Below, in pieces: positions 8,451 to 16,707 of a stretch of DNA of 43,228 nt. The position numbers and the translations under genes are program-made. The notes under the pieces are model-generated. The model made no database searches. It saw nothing but the letters and a program-made list of their open reading frames with translations, and was not told where the DNA came from. This stretch comes from Vibrio sp. UBA2441 (lineage in GTDB: Bacteria; Pseudomonadota; Gammaproteobacteria; Enterobacterales; Vibrionaceae): the NCBI GenBank assembly GCA_002342685.1, contig DDQN01000025.1:1-43228 (forward strand). The letters are read 5' to 3'. Position 1 is the first letter of the stretch, and each line of letters starts with the position of its first letter.

Positions 8451-8651
8451 ATGTTATCTGCAATTAAAGAATTGTTTATCCCTCAAAAAGATTATGCTGG
8501 TCGCGTTATTGATGATGTTATCCTTGGTCTAGCGGTACGCACTAACACAGATGCTCACGCTTGGTCATATTTGAGAGAGCAGTCTGTGTACGAAAACACA
8601 CTAACTGGTATGCGTGTATATCCTCACCAACTTTCAAAATTAGCGGCATAA
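8451..8651 (+). CDS. Small conserved-looking hypothetical protein (66 aa)
   Basis: A 66-residue soluble protein with no recognised domain. Visible features are a hydrophobic N-terminal stretch 'MLSAIKELFIP', a middle 'DDVILGLAVRTNTDAHAWSY' and a Tyr/His-containing C-terminus. The ATG at 8451 is preceded by GGAG (8441-8444) at 6-nt spacing and by a good promoter, which supports it as a real gene. No neighbour suggests a role. Confidence 0.6.
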   Translation: MLSAIKELFIPQKDYAGRVIDDVILGLAVRTNTDAHAWSYLREQSVYENTLTGMRVYPHQLSKLAA

Positions 8652-8805
8652 GCAAATGAAGCTGACCAACGCCCTATATCCAAATGAAACCTGATATAGG
8701 GCCGATTATAAGAGTCCCACTTTGGCCACATCTTTTACTAACATCATCGGGTATTTAACTAAAGGCATTGTTGCCCTATTACTAATCGACAATTCTTTCT
8801 AAGTA

Positions 8806-9339
8806 TTATTCAATATAACCCGAAGCTACTAGCTGTTTCTGTACTTGTATTTGAGATTGGTCTAATGCTTGCTGTACAGTTATTTTTCCTTTTAAAACAT
8901 CTGCGACTTTACGTCCTACATAACCTCCAAAAGTAACATACTCGGGAATAGCGACGAACTGAGCACCGCTATAAGGAACAGGCAGATCAGCCGCTCCCTT
9001 ATCATTAGCAGATTCTATTGCTTTAAATATAAAGCCAGAAAAAGGGGCAACCTGTTTATACTCTGATAAGCTGTAGGTCAAGCGCCTTGTTCCCGGTGGA
9101 ATTGATGATCAGCCTTTTTGTCTTGCCACTGCCTGCACGTAGTCTTTTGACGTTGCCCATTCAATAAACGTTTTTGCTGCTTCTTTTTGCAAAGAAGATT
9201 TTGGAATAGCTAACGACCAAACCCATAACCAATTTGATGTATTCTTATTGGTTGGAGCAGCAACAATACCCGCTTTATCCGAGACTTTAGAAACCTTGTC
9301 ATCGGTATCTAGAGTGAACAGGTAAACTCGTTTAAGTTT
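8806..9339 (-). pseudogene. Remnant of sugar/polyol ABC-transporter substrate-binding protein
   Basis: Two in-frame segments match the C-terminal third of a sorbitol/mannitol-type extracellular solute-binding protein. The upstream segment contains 'NWLWVWSLAIPKSSLQKEAA' and 'FIEWATSKDYVQAVA'. The downstream segment contains 'SSIPPGTRRLTYSLSEYKQV' and 'LPVPYSGAQFVAIPEY'. They are joined by a TGA at 9109-9111 where the family has Trp (KGW-SSIPPGT), so a single G-to-A change explains the stop. The 5' part (signal peptide and N-lobe) is missing: another stop at 9340-9342 bounds the fragment. No permease or ATPase genes remain nearby. Confidence 0.75.
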
Positions 9340-9438
9340 TTAACCAGAAAACAGCGTGCTGTTACAATCAAATCCCCATTGATAAAGCAAAACCAGTAAG
9401 GTTCCTATATACTTTCTTGTTTACAAGGATTCCCAATA

Positions 9439-9789
9439 ATGGAAATGCTCATCGTCTCTTCAGAAAGACAAAAACGACTCATCATGTTATTCAGCAATAC
9501 AACCTCTAAAATGCCCGACAAAGCGTTGCTCAAAGATTTAGATTCACACAAAATTAATTCATCAGCCTATGCCTCATTTAAGGTCGCTTCTGATCTTCGT
9601 GTTGAGCGAATTAGCCTACCTTTAGCTGATAACAAAACAGCGGCACTTGATGGTGGTGATTTCTTGTACCGTTATTTATCGAAAGGTTATATTTGTCTTG
9701 GTGACTTTACTGGACAACCAAAACCCGATTTATCACCTTGGGGCGTAAGATCGGTAAGAAAGCAACCTAAGATTGGCTTTGGCTTATAG
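9439..9789 (+). CDS. Hypothetical protein (116 aa)
   Basis: A 116-residue basic protein with no recognised domain, no signal peptide and no membrane segment. The C-terminus is Gly/Pro/basic ('GDFTGQPKPDLSPWGVRSVR'). The ATG at 9439 has AAGGA about 9 nt upstream. It is monocistronic, adjacent to the decayed binding-protein gene. The family is not recognised. Confidence 0.55.
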   Translation: MEMLIVSSERQKRLIMLFSNTTSKMPDKALLKDLDSHKINSSAYASFKVASDLRVERISLPLADNKTAALDGGDFLYRYLSKGYICLGDFTGQPKPDLSPWGVRSVRKQPKIGFGL

Positions 9790-9889
9790 GGCTTAGTCAT
9801 TAGTATGGCGAATAAGCCAGTGTCCTAGTTCGCATTTTCCGAAACAAAAATTACGACCAATAAAAATGGTCATACAGCAGCACAAATGT

Positions 9890-10282
9890 TTACGGAAACT
9901 CCTGCCAGCGGGCTGCCATTTTGCTGATCGTATCTTCACTTACCTGGTGAAGGTTAGGGTATTTCCCCTTACATACTATTACATCAACTTGAATCTTATG
10001 CTGCTTGGCCATGTGAAAATATGCTTTCATTTCCCACTTCCTAATGAACGTGTTCGAAACTATGACGCTATCGCCTATTTTCAGGGCTTCTATCGTTCTT
10101 TTCTGGCACCAGTCGTGTGCAAGGTGAAGCTGTTCTGGGGAGAAGTTATATTGGCCTTCTTTATCTGTAAAATACATGTCGGCTTCAAAATGTTGAGCTC
10201 CCAGTTCATTTACCAGCTTTTTCGCAAGGGTTGTCTTTCCAGACCCTGGAAGCCCACGAATCAAGATAAGTTTTTGGCGCAT
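9890..10282 (-). CDS. Small P-loop ATP-binding protein / putative kinase
   Basis: A 130-residue P-loop protein. Walker A 'GLPGSGKTT' is at residues 9-17, followed by 'AKKLVNEL', an acidic 'HFEADMYF' and 'GDSVIVSNTFIRKWEMKAYF'. This is the pattern of the AAA_33/NEDD4BP2-like small kinases, close to polynucleotide-kinase-type folds. The substrate is unknown. The ATG at 10282 places the Walker A motif near the N-terminus as the family expects; the longer reading from a TTG at 10345 runs into the terminator. Confidence 0.75.
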   Translation of the reverse strand: MRQKLILIRGLPGSGKTTLAKKLVNELGAQHFEADMYFTDKEGQYNFSPEQLHLAHDWCQKRTIEALKIGDSVIVSNTFIRKWEMKAYFHMAKQHKIQVDVIVCKGKYPNLHQVSEDTISKMAARWQEFP

Positions 10283-10344
10283 AATTATTTTATTGAAAGA
10301 AGAGAATGCCAGTAATCTAACATTCCTACCCGTTAAATAAAACA

Positions 10345-10374
10345 AAGCCCCTGACGCTAAGGCGCCAAGGGCTT
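10345..10374 (-). terminator. Hairpin terminator upstream of the P-loop kinase gene
   Basis: AAGCCC (10345-10350) pairs with GGGCTT (10369-10374) around an imperfect inner stem. It lies just downstream of the 63-aa gene (stop at 10395), which it would terminate. Confidence 0.55.
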
Positions 10375-10394
10375 AAATTTAGTTACTACTGATA

Positions 10395-10586
10395 TTATCT
10401 GTTCAGACCTAAGTCTTTTTGCATGTGACCAGAAAGCTCACTTGAATAGTAAGTTCTTTCTACTTCACCTTTACCAAATAATATATCCAGCATGTGAGCA
10501 ATCAATCCTTTGATGTTTACCGAATAGGTTTTCTTATCCATAGAGGTTGGAACTACAATTTCGTTCGCGTGCATTACCTGAGCCAT
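10395..10586 (-). CDS. Small hypothetical protein (63 aa)
   Basis: A 63-residue protein with an Arg/Lys-containing middle and the C-terminal 'SSELSGHMQKDLGLNR', whose ending faintly recalls DUF1127/YjiS-type small proteins ('LSDxxLRDIGL'). The ATG at 10586 has GAGGCG a few nt upstream, and a terminator hairpin follows the gene. It is probably real; function is unknown. Confidence 0.6.
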   Translation of the reverse strand: MAQVMHANEIVVPTSMDKKTYSVNIKGLIAHMLDILFGKGEVERTYYSSELSGHMQKDLGLNR

Positions 10587-10713
10587 AAGCGCCTCTCTGA
10601 TTTAATTCTGATTACTGACTTGATGAAGAGAATTTTAGGCAATTTTCACAAAGAAATTAAATGACAAATGTTCGACATTCGGATTAGATTTTCTAATATA
10701 ACAGGAGCGCAAC

Positions 10714-10842
10714 ATGCGATGGTATTTTTATTCATCACACTTACTCACCTTAGTCACTTATGGCCACATTTTATGCACTTTACGCCGTAACACAGAGTGT
10801 TATAGCATCTCAATTAACAATAAATTAACCAAATATTTTTGA
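10714..10842 (+). CDS. Possible 42-aa small protein
   Basis: The ATG at 10714 is preceded by AGGAG at about 7-nt spacing and opens a 42-codon frame ending TGA at 10840-10842. The N-terminal half is hydrophobic/aromatic ('MRWYFYSSHLLTLVTYGHIL') and the second half polar. It has no recognised family and could be a small membrane protein or a chance ORF with a good site. Confidence 0.3.
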   Translation: MRWYFYSSHLLTLVTYGHILCTLRRNTECYSISINNKLTKYF

Positions 10843-10939
10843 ATACACGCGACACAAGGTTAATTTGCGTTATTTATATTAATTCGAATGTCGAGACCAA
10901 TCTTCCGCTATTGAGGCACAAGACGGTCAATAAGTTAAT

Positions 10940-11035
10940 TCACATACCCGTTAACGGAACAAAATAAACAAGCGCAGACCAAGCTCCAACCCAACTAAGC
11001 ATCACAACGGTATCTAACCAATCTTTATTCCACAT
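10940..11035 (-). CDS. Possible 31-aa small membrane protein
   Basis: The ATG at 11035 has AGGGAG (11042-11047 on the complement) 6 nt upstream. The 31 codons encode a charged start 'MWNKDWLD' and a single clear hydrophobic helix 'TVVMLSWVGAWSALVYFVPL'. Ribosome site, length and composition are what one expects of a genuine single-pass small membrane protein. It lies about 80 nt after the 5' end of the convergent 42-codon ORF region and upstream of the phosphatase stop. No homologue is recognised. Confidence 0.5.
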   Translation of the reverse strand: MWNKDWLDTVVMLSWVGAWSALVYFVPLTGM

Positions 11036-11125
11036 AATCAACTCCCTGGTATTTATTGTGACCAAATTGCTCCTTGTCTTCTACTAGGGCAATTGTGAAC
11101 AATACTCAAGCAAGTCTGATGCCAA

Positions 11126-12862
11126 TTAACCAAGCAGTTTTAACTTGGCCTGCGAAATACCATCAAGTCGTTCAGGAAATCGTTTCAGGAAATCAACAAA
11201 ACAATCCGACATGGAAAGATTGGTTATACTCCCATTACCCAGCATATTAGTAATCGCAGAGTAGCCTTCTTTTCCCTTCATTGTATAAGCTGATGAAGTT
11301 CCTACATATACCTTTTCGCCTTGAACTTCTACCCAACCTTCACCCTCTCTATAAATTTTCAAATCTTTTAATCTTTGCCCTGCAGGATTATCTTTCAGGT
11401 AGCGAAAATCAAGATTATACGTGTATGGATAGCTCCCAGATCCGGTTCCTATTACTCCATTATTGGTTGCGTTATTAATCGCGCCTTCCAGCGCCAACGC
11501 TAAATGCTTGCCTTTAAGTTGATATACACCAATTGGAACGGCAAAAGGCAGTAGTTTTCCGGCAATATCGGCAACAGATACTTCACCTGGGTTAAGTGAT
11601 GTTCGAATTCCTCCGGCGTTGTGCAGTGCAAAATCAACATCATGCCCCTGCGCCTTCATCGAATGATAAAAAGCCTCAGCTACAAGAGGAACAAGCTCAC
11701 TAGGACCTTGCTCATCAGGAATGCGCACATGCCGTAAAGGAGAGGTAATCTCAGCAATTATCGTCTGCTGTAATTTACGAACTTTAGGGATGTATTTGTC
11801 ATTCAATAGGCTATGAACATATGGGTCTTTTTTACATACCACTACATTCGCTTGTTGTGCTAGGAAGTCTGCGGCTTGTTGATGTAAAGCATCCCCATGT
11901 TCACTGGTTAAACTTGCGTCGATACACAAGCGACGTCCAATTAAAAGCTCATTCTTTCCATTGAACTCAGCAATGCTTCCATCCGCATTGAAATCAATGT
12001 CACAATGACCTAAGGCTTGTGAGTGCAGTCCCGACTGGACAATTCTGGTGTCATTAACCTGTATACCATATTCAGGTTGAGATTCTAAACCTATCGGACT
12101 GAAATCCCCCATTAGGGTGTGTGAATGGCCACCAATAATAAGCGATATTCCGCTAGTCGCTTGTGCTAACTTCCTATCGGCTTCAAAACCCAGATGGCTC
12201 AGCAGAATGATCTTGTTGATTCCACGCTTATGTAACGATTCAACCGTACGATTCACCGTTTCAAGAACATTAACGAACGGCGTATCAGGATCGGGATTGG
12301 ATATCTCAGCCATCTGATCCATTGAGATGCCGAAAATAGCAACAGGCTCATCATCAACGTTTTTTACCATATAGCGAGCTGCCTGCGATTTCTCATCAAA
12401 CGCATACAGGTTGCTTTGCTCATTTAGTTTTAACGGCTTGCTTTTAGATTCCTCACTTAAATCCCAATTGCCTGACATCAGCGGAAAGTTAACTCTTGTG
12501 AGAAACTCTGCGACGGGTTGGTTACCCATATCTAATTCATGGTTTCCTAGGGCCATTGCATCTATTTCTAATGCATTCAACATATCGGCATTGGCTTTTC
12601 CTTTAAACAAAGAAAAATACAATGTCCCCTGAAAGCAGTCCCCTGCATGGAAAAACATAAATTCCCGCTCTTCTTTTTTGGCGCGTAATTTAAGTTGTTT
12701 CGCTCTAGCTGCAATACGAGCAAAACCACCATTACTAACAAACGGTGAAATCTCTCGTTGCTCGATAGTCAGTTTGAGTTGCAACGATTGAGGTTCAAAA
12801 TAGGAGTGTGTGTCGTTGATATGTGCCAGAGTCATCTTAACTGGCTTATTATTATATTTCAT
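11126..12862 (-). CDS. Metallophosphatase / 5'-nucleotidase family protein, cytosolic form
   Basis: A 578-residue enzyme of the UshA-type 5'-nucleotidase family. The calcineurin-like N-domain carries all metal motifs: 'AHINDTHSYFEP', 'HAGDCFQGTLYF', 'MALGNHELDMGN', 'LLSHLGFEAD' and 'GGHSHT'. The C-terminal substrate domain has 'HNAGGIRTSLNPGEVS' and 'GTGSGSYPYTYN'. It should hydrolyse nucleotides or related phosphoesters with bound divalent metals. Unlike periplasmic UshA there is no signal peptide: the first motif begins at about residue 12, so it is predicted to be cytosolic. It is monocistronic. Confidence 0.9.
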   Translation of the reverse strand: MKYNNKPVKMTLAHINDTHSYFEPQSLQLKLTIEQREISPFVSNGGFARIAARAKQLKLRAKKEEREFMFFHAGDCFQGTLYFSLFKGKANADMLNALEIDAMALGNHELDMGNQPVAEFLTRVNFPLMSGNWDLSEESKSKPLKLNEQSNLYAFDEKSQAARYMVKNVDDEPVAIFGISMDQMAEISNPDPDTPFVNVLETVNRTVESLHKRGINKIILLSHLGFEADRKLAQATSGISLIIGGHSHTLMGDFSPIGLESQPEYGIQVNDTRIVQSGLHSQALGHCDIDFNADGSIAEFNGKNELLIGRRLCIDASLTSEHGDALHQQAADFLAQQANVVVCKKDPYVHSLLNDKYIPKVRKLQQTIIAEITSPLRHVRIPDEQGPSELVPLVAEAFYHSMKAQGHDVDFALHNAGGIRTSLNPGEVSVADIAGKLLPFAVPIGVYQLKGKHLALALEGAINNATNNGVIGTGSGSYPYTYNLDFRYLKDNPAGQRLKDLKIYREGEGWVEVQGEKVYVGTSSAYTMKGKEGYSAITNMLGNGSITNLSMSDCFVDFLKRFPERLDGISQAKLKLLG

Positions 12863-13205
12863 ATAGCTTCTTTTCTCTTCTCATCAACCACATATATGGG
12901 TATATGCTCACTTCAACATGACAAAGTGATGAATTTTACTGATCTATTTTTTCGATTATGTGACGCATTTTACTCCTTTACTCTCATTTTTAAATATTTT
13001 TTATACTTTGATTTTTATTACAAAAAACTTTAATTGTGATAATCACTTAGGCGAAATAATCCAAACTCATATATGCTTATAATCGACAACTTATGAATTT
13101 GTTCAATACCAGAACCGCCTGTAACCCGTTCCCTTGGCGTAGAGATTGATAGGCTGTATCAAGCATTGAAATGCTTTATAGCTATAGAATTTCAAGGAGT
13201 GATAT
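12863..13205. other. Intergenic region with no gene found
   Basis: About 340 bp of AT-rich spacer between the divergent phosphatase and ybjD genes. It contains a good AAGGAG ribosome site for ybjD at its right end. I see no convincing small ORF, RNA or repeat. Confidence 0.5.
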
Positions 13206-14846
13206 ATGCAATTAGAGCGTATAGAGATTTCAGGTTTTCGAGGCATCAAGCGCCTTTCTTTAACTTTTGATGAGCTGACAACCTTAATAGGTGAAAATAC
13301 ATGGGGTAAGTCTTCATTATTGGATGCACTGGTTGTTTCCCTACCAGCTGAAGGTGAGCTATACGAATTCGAAATGCAGGACTTTCATGTCGACTACTCC
13401 GTCTCTCATCCCCAAACTCAACACTTACAAATTGTTATTTCATTCATACCCAGTTACGAAGGAGAGGAACATTCAGGTCGATATCGTAAGCTAAAACCTG
13501 TTTGGTTAGAGGATGAAAAAGGCCAAAAACGTATTATTTACTGTGTAACAGCCTCCAGAGAGGTTTTTAAAATCTCATCTCAATTTGGTTTCTTGGATAA
13601 CCAAGGATCCCCGTTAAAACTTCACCACTCAGAGAAACTGGCGCTGGAACTCATGAGTCTTCATCCTGTGATACGCCTGAGAGATGCACGGCGATTTACC
13701 CATCCTACCAATGAAAACGACGTTGAAATACGAAACTCACGTATAGAAAGGCGGATACAGAATACTTGTCGACGGCTAACCGCAATGCCAGGACATGTGA
13801 ATAAAGGCGAGATAAAAAGCAGCCTTAACTCTATACAAAACTTAGTTGATCACTATTTCTCCTTTAAGAGCTCTTTTCGAAAAAACCCCAGACGTCAGAG
13901 AGATGGCTTGCTTTTTTCTTCAACTGCATCCGGTTCAGGGAGTTTAAATAAGGTAATAGAAGAAACAAAAGATAACCAGACCAGACTATTAGTGATGGTT
14001 TTATTGAATTCTTATCTGCAAGCTAAAGGCCCTAATGAGTTACGTCGTTGCGCTAGACCTATAATGATATTGGAAGACCCTGAAGGCCGACTTCATCCGA
14101 CCCACCTATCTCGCGCATGGACTCTTTTACAGATGCTCCCTACGCAGAAGATCTTAACGACAAATAGTGCAGAACTGCTTGCTGCTGTACCGCTGCAGTC
14201 CATTAGGCGATTAGTTCGTAAGTCAGACAAGACCGTCGCGAAAAGCATTCAATCGAAATCACTAAGTAAAGATGAACTAAGACGAGTTGGGTTCCATGTT
14301 CGCTTTCATCGTTCCAATGCGCTTTTTGCGCGATGTTGGTTACTAGTTGAAGGCGAAACCGAGGTTTGGTTATTTAATGAATTAGCTAACCTCTGTGGTT
14401 ACAACTTAGCATCAGAAGGGGTACAAATCATAGAGTTCGCCCAGTCCGGGCTTAAGTCTCTCATTAAGGTTGCCAAAGCCTACGACATAGACTGGCACGT
14501 AGTAACAGACGGGGATGCGGCAGGGAAAAAATACGCGACGGCAGTACGTTCACAACTCGATAATAATATCTCAAAACACCGATTAACAGAGTTACCAGAC
14601 AAAGACATAGAACACTTTCTTTACGCCCATGGCTTTGAAACCTTTTTTAAGGATTTAGTGAAGATCCCACACGATCACCCTATTCCAGCAAAGAAAGTCA
14701 TTTTAAAGGCTCTAAAAAAATACGCCAAACCCGATCTCGCTCTAGCGATCGTCTCATATTGTGAAGAAAATGGCGCCGATACAGTACCATTATTAATTCG
14801 CTGGACGTTAAAACGCGTTATTACTATGGCGAATGGAAACACATAA
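13206..14846 (+). CDS. ybjD: OLD-family ATPase/TOPRIM nuclease-like protein YbjD
   Basis: A 546-residue protein closely following E. coli YbjD (DUF2813). The N-terminal ABC-type ATPase has Walker A 'GENTWGKSS' (residues 29-37), a region with 'LRDARRFTHPTNEND', a signature-like 'GSGSLNKVIEETKDNQTRLL' and Walker B 'ARPIMILEDPEGRLHP'. A C-terminal TOPRIM domain has 'LLVEGETEVWLFNELA' (Glu382) and 'VVTDGDAAGKKYA' (Asp435, Asp437). OLD-family proteins combine ATPase and metal-dependent nuclease domains; YbjD's cellular role is not established. A strong AAGGAG site supports the ATG. There is no GajB-like helicase or other defence partner beside it. Confidence 0.9.
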   Translation: MQLERIEISGFRGIKRLSLTFDELTTLIGENTWGKSSLLDALVVSLPAEGELYEFEMQDFHVDYSVSHPQTQHLQIVISFIPSYEGEEHSGRYRKLKPVWLEDEKGQKRIIYCVTASREVFKISSQFGFLDNQGSPLKLHHSEKLALELMSLHPVIRLRDARRFTHPTNENDVEIRNSRIERRIQNTCRRLTAMPGHVNKGEIKSSLNSIQNLVDHYFSFKSSFRKNPRRQRDGLLFSSTASGSGSLNKVIEETKDNQTRLLVMVLLNSYLQAKGPNELRRCARPIMILEDPEGRLHPTHLSRAWTLLQMLPTQKILTTNSAELLAAVPLQSIRRLVRKSDKTVAKSIQSKSLSKDELRRVGFHVRFHRSNALFARCWLLVEGETEVWLFNELANLCGYNLASEGVQIIEFAQSGLKSLIKVAKAYDIDWHVVTDGDAAGKKYATAVRSQLDNNISKHRLTELPDKDIEHFLYAHGFETFFKDLVKIPHDHPIPAKKVILKALKKYAKPDLALAIVSYCEENGADTVPLLIRWTLKRVITMANGNT

Positions 14847-14849
14847 CTA

Positions 14850-14876
14850 AATAAGCATGCCATTGGCATGCTTATT
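14850..14876 (+). terminator. Bidirectional hairpin between ybjD and the YcdZ-like gene
   Basis: A perfect 12-bp stem (AATAAGCATGCC with GGCATGCTTATT) with a 3-nt loop lies between two convergent genes. Short T-runs on both sides make it a plausible shared terminator. Confidence 0.7.
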
Positions 14877-14923
14877 ATTCAAAAATCGCTCTTATCAATC
14901 AAAGCAAAGTTTAACGCTATACG

Positions 14924-15421
14924 TTAGTTAGATGCTTGAGTAACAGCTTGAGATTTCTGCTGTTTTGACCGATTGTCGATAGCGTCTTTAAGCATAATAC
15001 CTGTCGTTTTCATTAGGTATCCAAAAACACCACCGACAATAATAGAAGGTACTACCAGCGCCCAGTCACCGCTCGCAGCAAAAGTGGCACATGAACCAAT
15101 GAAGGTACCAGGAATATAAGCTAACCAGCTTTTTTTCGCTTGTATACACATCATAAAGGCAACAACACCAGTGACAACGTAACCAAGAATTTCAGCCGCT
15201 AAGAAATTTGACCCATGTATTATCACCATAGCCCAAAATACACCACTCATATTAGTAAGAAGACTCGATGCTAAACCTTTAATACCATCCGTTGGTGAAG
15301 CAAAGTAACTAGTACAGCCTAAAAAGCCTGCCCAGCTCAACAAGCCCAATGAAATAGAAAGCCATCCCCAAATACCGGACAAAATACCAGTGGTTATTGA
15401 AATTGCTAACAGTACGTTCAT
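14924..15421 (-). CDS. DUF1097 inner-membrane protein, YcdZ-like
   Basis: A 165-residue membrane protein with about five hydrophobic helices. It strongly resembles E. coli YcdZ (DUF1097): 'TTGILSGIWGWLSISLGLLS' at the N-terminus, then 'WAGFLGCTSYFASP', 'AMVIIHGSNF' and 'YIPGTFIGSCATFAASGDWA'. The ATG at 15421 aligns with the YcdZ start. A longer GTG reading from 15475 adds 18 unlike residues. The C-terminal tail is polar and Gln/Lys-rich. Function is unknown; it lies downstream of the LysR gene on the same strand. Confidence 0.85.
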   Translation of the reverse strand: MNVLLAISITTGILSGIWGWLSISLGLLSWAGFLGCTSYFASPTDGIKGLASSLLTNMSGVFWAMVIIHGSNFLAAEILGYVVTGVVAFMMCIQAKKSWLAYIPGTFIGSCATFAASGDWALVVPSIIVGGVFGYLMKTTGIMLKDAIDNRSKQQKSQAVTQASN

Positions 15422-15582
15422 ATATGCGACCAACGAATTCGATAGATTAAGTAGGTCGTATAATAAGCGAATCACAAGATCACTTGAGTGACGCTCATCA
15501 CACTTTAAGGCCTAACAAACTGCAAATTACATTGAAACTGTGACGCAAACGGTTAAACAACATAAATAGGTAATAGGTGGAT

Positions 15583-16488
15583 TTAAAAAACTGATGGTTT
15601 GCCCTGCATCATTCTGGAGCCCTCTCTTTTAATACAATCTGCTAACGGGTTTTCTGCCATGTCTACACGCCATATAAACGATAATGTTCTTTCCATTGTG
15701 AGTTCTGGTACATTTAGTGCCACTAACTGACCGCTATCTATATATTTCTCTACATCTAAATAAGGTAAACAAGTCACATATGAACCATTAGCCACTAAAC
15801 TTCTTAAAACAGGCACGTGTTCGTACTCTCTCCACACGTCCAGATCCGATATAAGGTGATGAATGGAGCTATCAAAAATTTTTCTTGTCCCTGAACCTAT
15901 CTCCCTCAACACCCATTTAGCTTGTTCTAATTGTGCGAGACTCACTCTCTCCTTGATCGAAAAAGGGTGATGTGCAGAAACAACCACAGTTAAATGATCC
16001 CTACACCAAACTTCTTGATGTATACGGCTGTCGTCACACCGCCCTTCAATAATGCCTAGGTCGTACTGGTAATCCAAAACAGCATCAATCACCCCTTGAG
16101 TACTTTGCACACCTAAGTTAATTCTCATTTCAGGAAAATCGTTATCAATAATACTGATTAATTCTGGCACTAGATGTTCCGCAGGAGTTTGACTTGCTCC
16201 AAGCCTTATTTCACCACTGATAAGGTGCTGCTCTACAAAGCCAAGTTCAATTTGTTGAGCGTCTTGCAGCAAACGCTTGGCCTTAGGTCGTAACCACACA
16301 CCCCAGTGAGTTAGAGCCATCCGTTTACCCTGGCGATTGAACAACGGGCGTCCAAGCATTTTTTCTAACTGAGCCAAAGACATACTCGTCGCTGATTGAG
16401 TCAGAGACAGTTTTTCCGCCGCTTGACTAACACTGCCTGTGTCTGCGACAGCCTCAAATACTGTTAGTTGCTTTAGTGAATAACGCAT
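15583..16488 (-). CDS. LysR-family transcriptional regulator (YeiE/CysB-type)
   Basis: A 301-residue LysR regulator. The winged helix occupies residues 1-65 ('TVFEAVADTGSVSQAAEKLS', 'LEKMLGRPLFNRQGKRMALT') and the effector domain about 90-290 ('GEIRLGASQTPAEHLVPELI', 'VLDYQYDLGIIEG', 'WVLREIGSGTRKIFD'). The 'LREIGSGTR' segment is typical of the YeiE/CbbR branch. It is divergent from the FNT-CBS transporter gene, and a 15-nt palindrome with T-N11-A geometry lies between them, so it probably regulates that gene and itself. Confidence 0.9.
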   Translation of the reverse strand: MRYSLKQLTVFEAVADTGSVSQAAEKLSLTQSATSMSLAQLEKMLGRPLFNRQGKRMALTHWGVWLRPKAKRLLQDAQQIELGFVEQHLISGEIRLGASQTPAEHLVPELISIIDNDFPEMRINLGVQSTQGVIDAVLDYQYDLGIIEGRCDDSRIHQEVWCRDHLTVVVSAHHPFSIKERVSLAQLEQAKWVLREIGSGTRKIFDSSIHHLISDLDVWREYEHVPVLRSLVANGSYVTCLPYLDVEKYIDSGQLVALNVPELTMERTLSFIWRVDMAENPLADCIKREGSRMMQGKPSVF

Positions 16489-16546
16489 AGGGTCCCTCCA
16501 ATTTACCTAATACGCACTACTTTACATATAGTTCACTTCATTTCAT

Positions 16547-16561
16547 ATCAATTTAATTGAT
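16547..16561. promoter_or_regulatory. Predicted LysR operator (T-N11-A palindrome)
   Basis: ATCAATT-T-AATTGAT is an inverted repeat with perfect 7-nt arms. T16548 and A16560 give the T-N11-A core of LysR-type binding sites. It lies about 60 bp upstream of the LysR start and 130 bp upstream of the transporter start. Confidence 0.55.
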
Positions 16562-16665
16562 GAGATGTTTAAAAATTATCAATTTTACCTGACTTACCCG
16601 CTTGGATTATTCTTTTTAGCGAACCACACAATATTCTTAAGTGGTTATTTTTATGAGGAAATATT

Positions 16666-16707
16666 ATGAAATTTAAACATGGGGGCTGCCTCTATGTCGT
16701 CAGATAG
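16666..16707 (+). CDS. Possible 13-codon leader ORF overlapping the transporter start
   Basis: The best ribosome site in the region, GAGGAA (16655-16660), serves an ATG at 16666. That frame reads 13 codons (MKFKHGGCLYVVR) and stops at TAG 16705-16707, in a different frame from the transporter. The transporter's own ATGs (16679 or 16694) lie inside it. It is either a coupled leader peptide or the mark of a 1-nt insertion in the GGGGG run at 16681-16685: removing one G would join this start to the transporter frame. Confidence 0.4.
   Translation: MKFKHGGCLYVVR

Noticed and set aside
13206..14846. Gabija-type defence system
   Set aside because: The protein follows YbjD, not GajA, and no UvrD-like helicase gene is adjacent.
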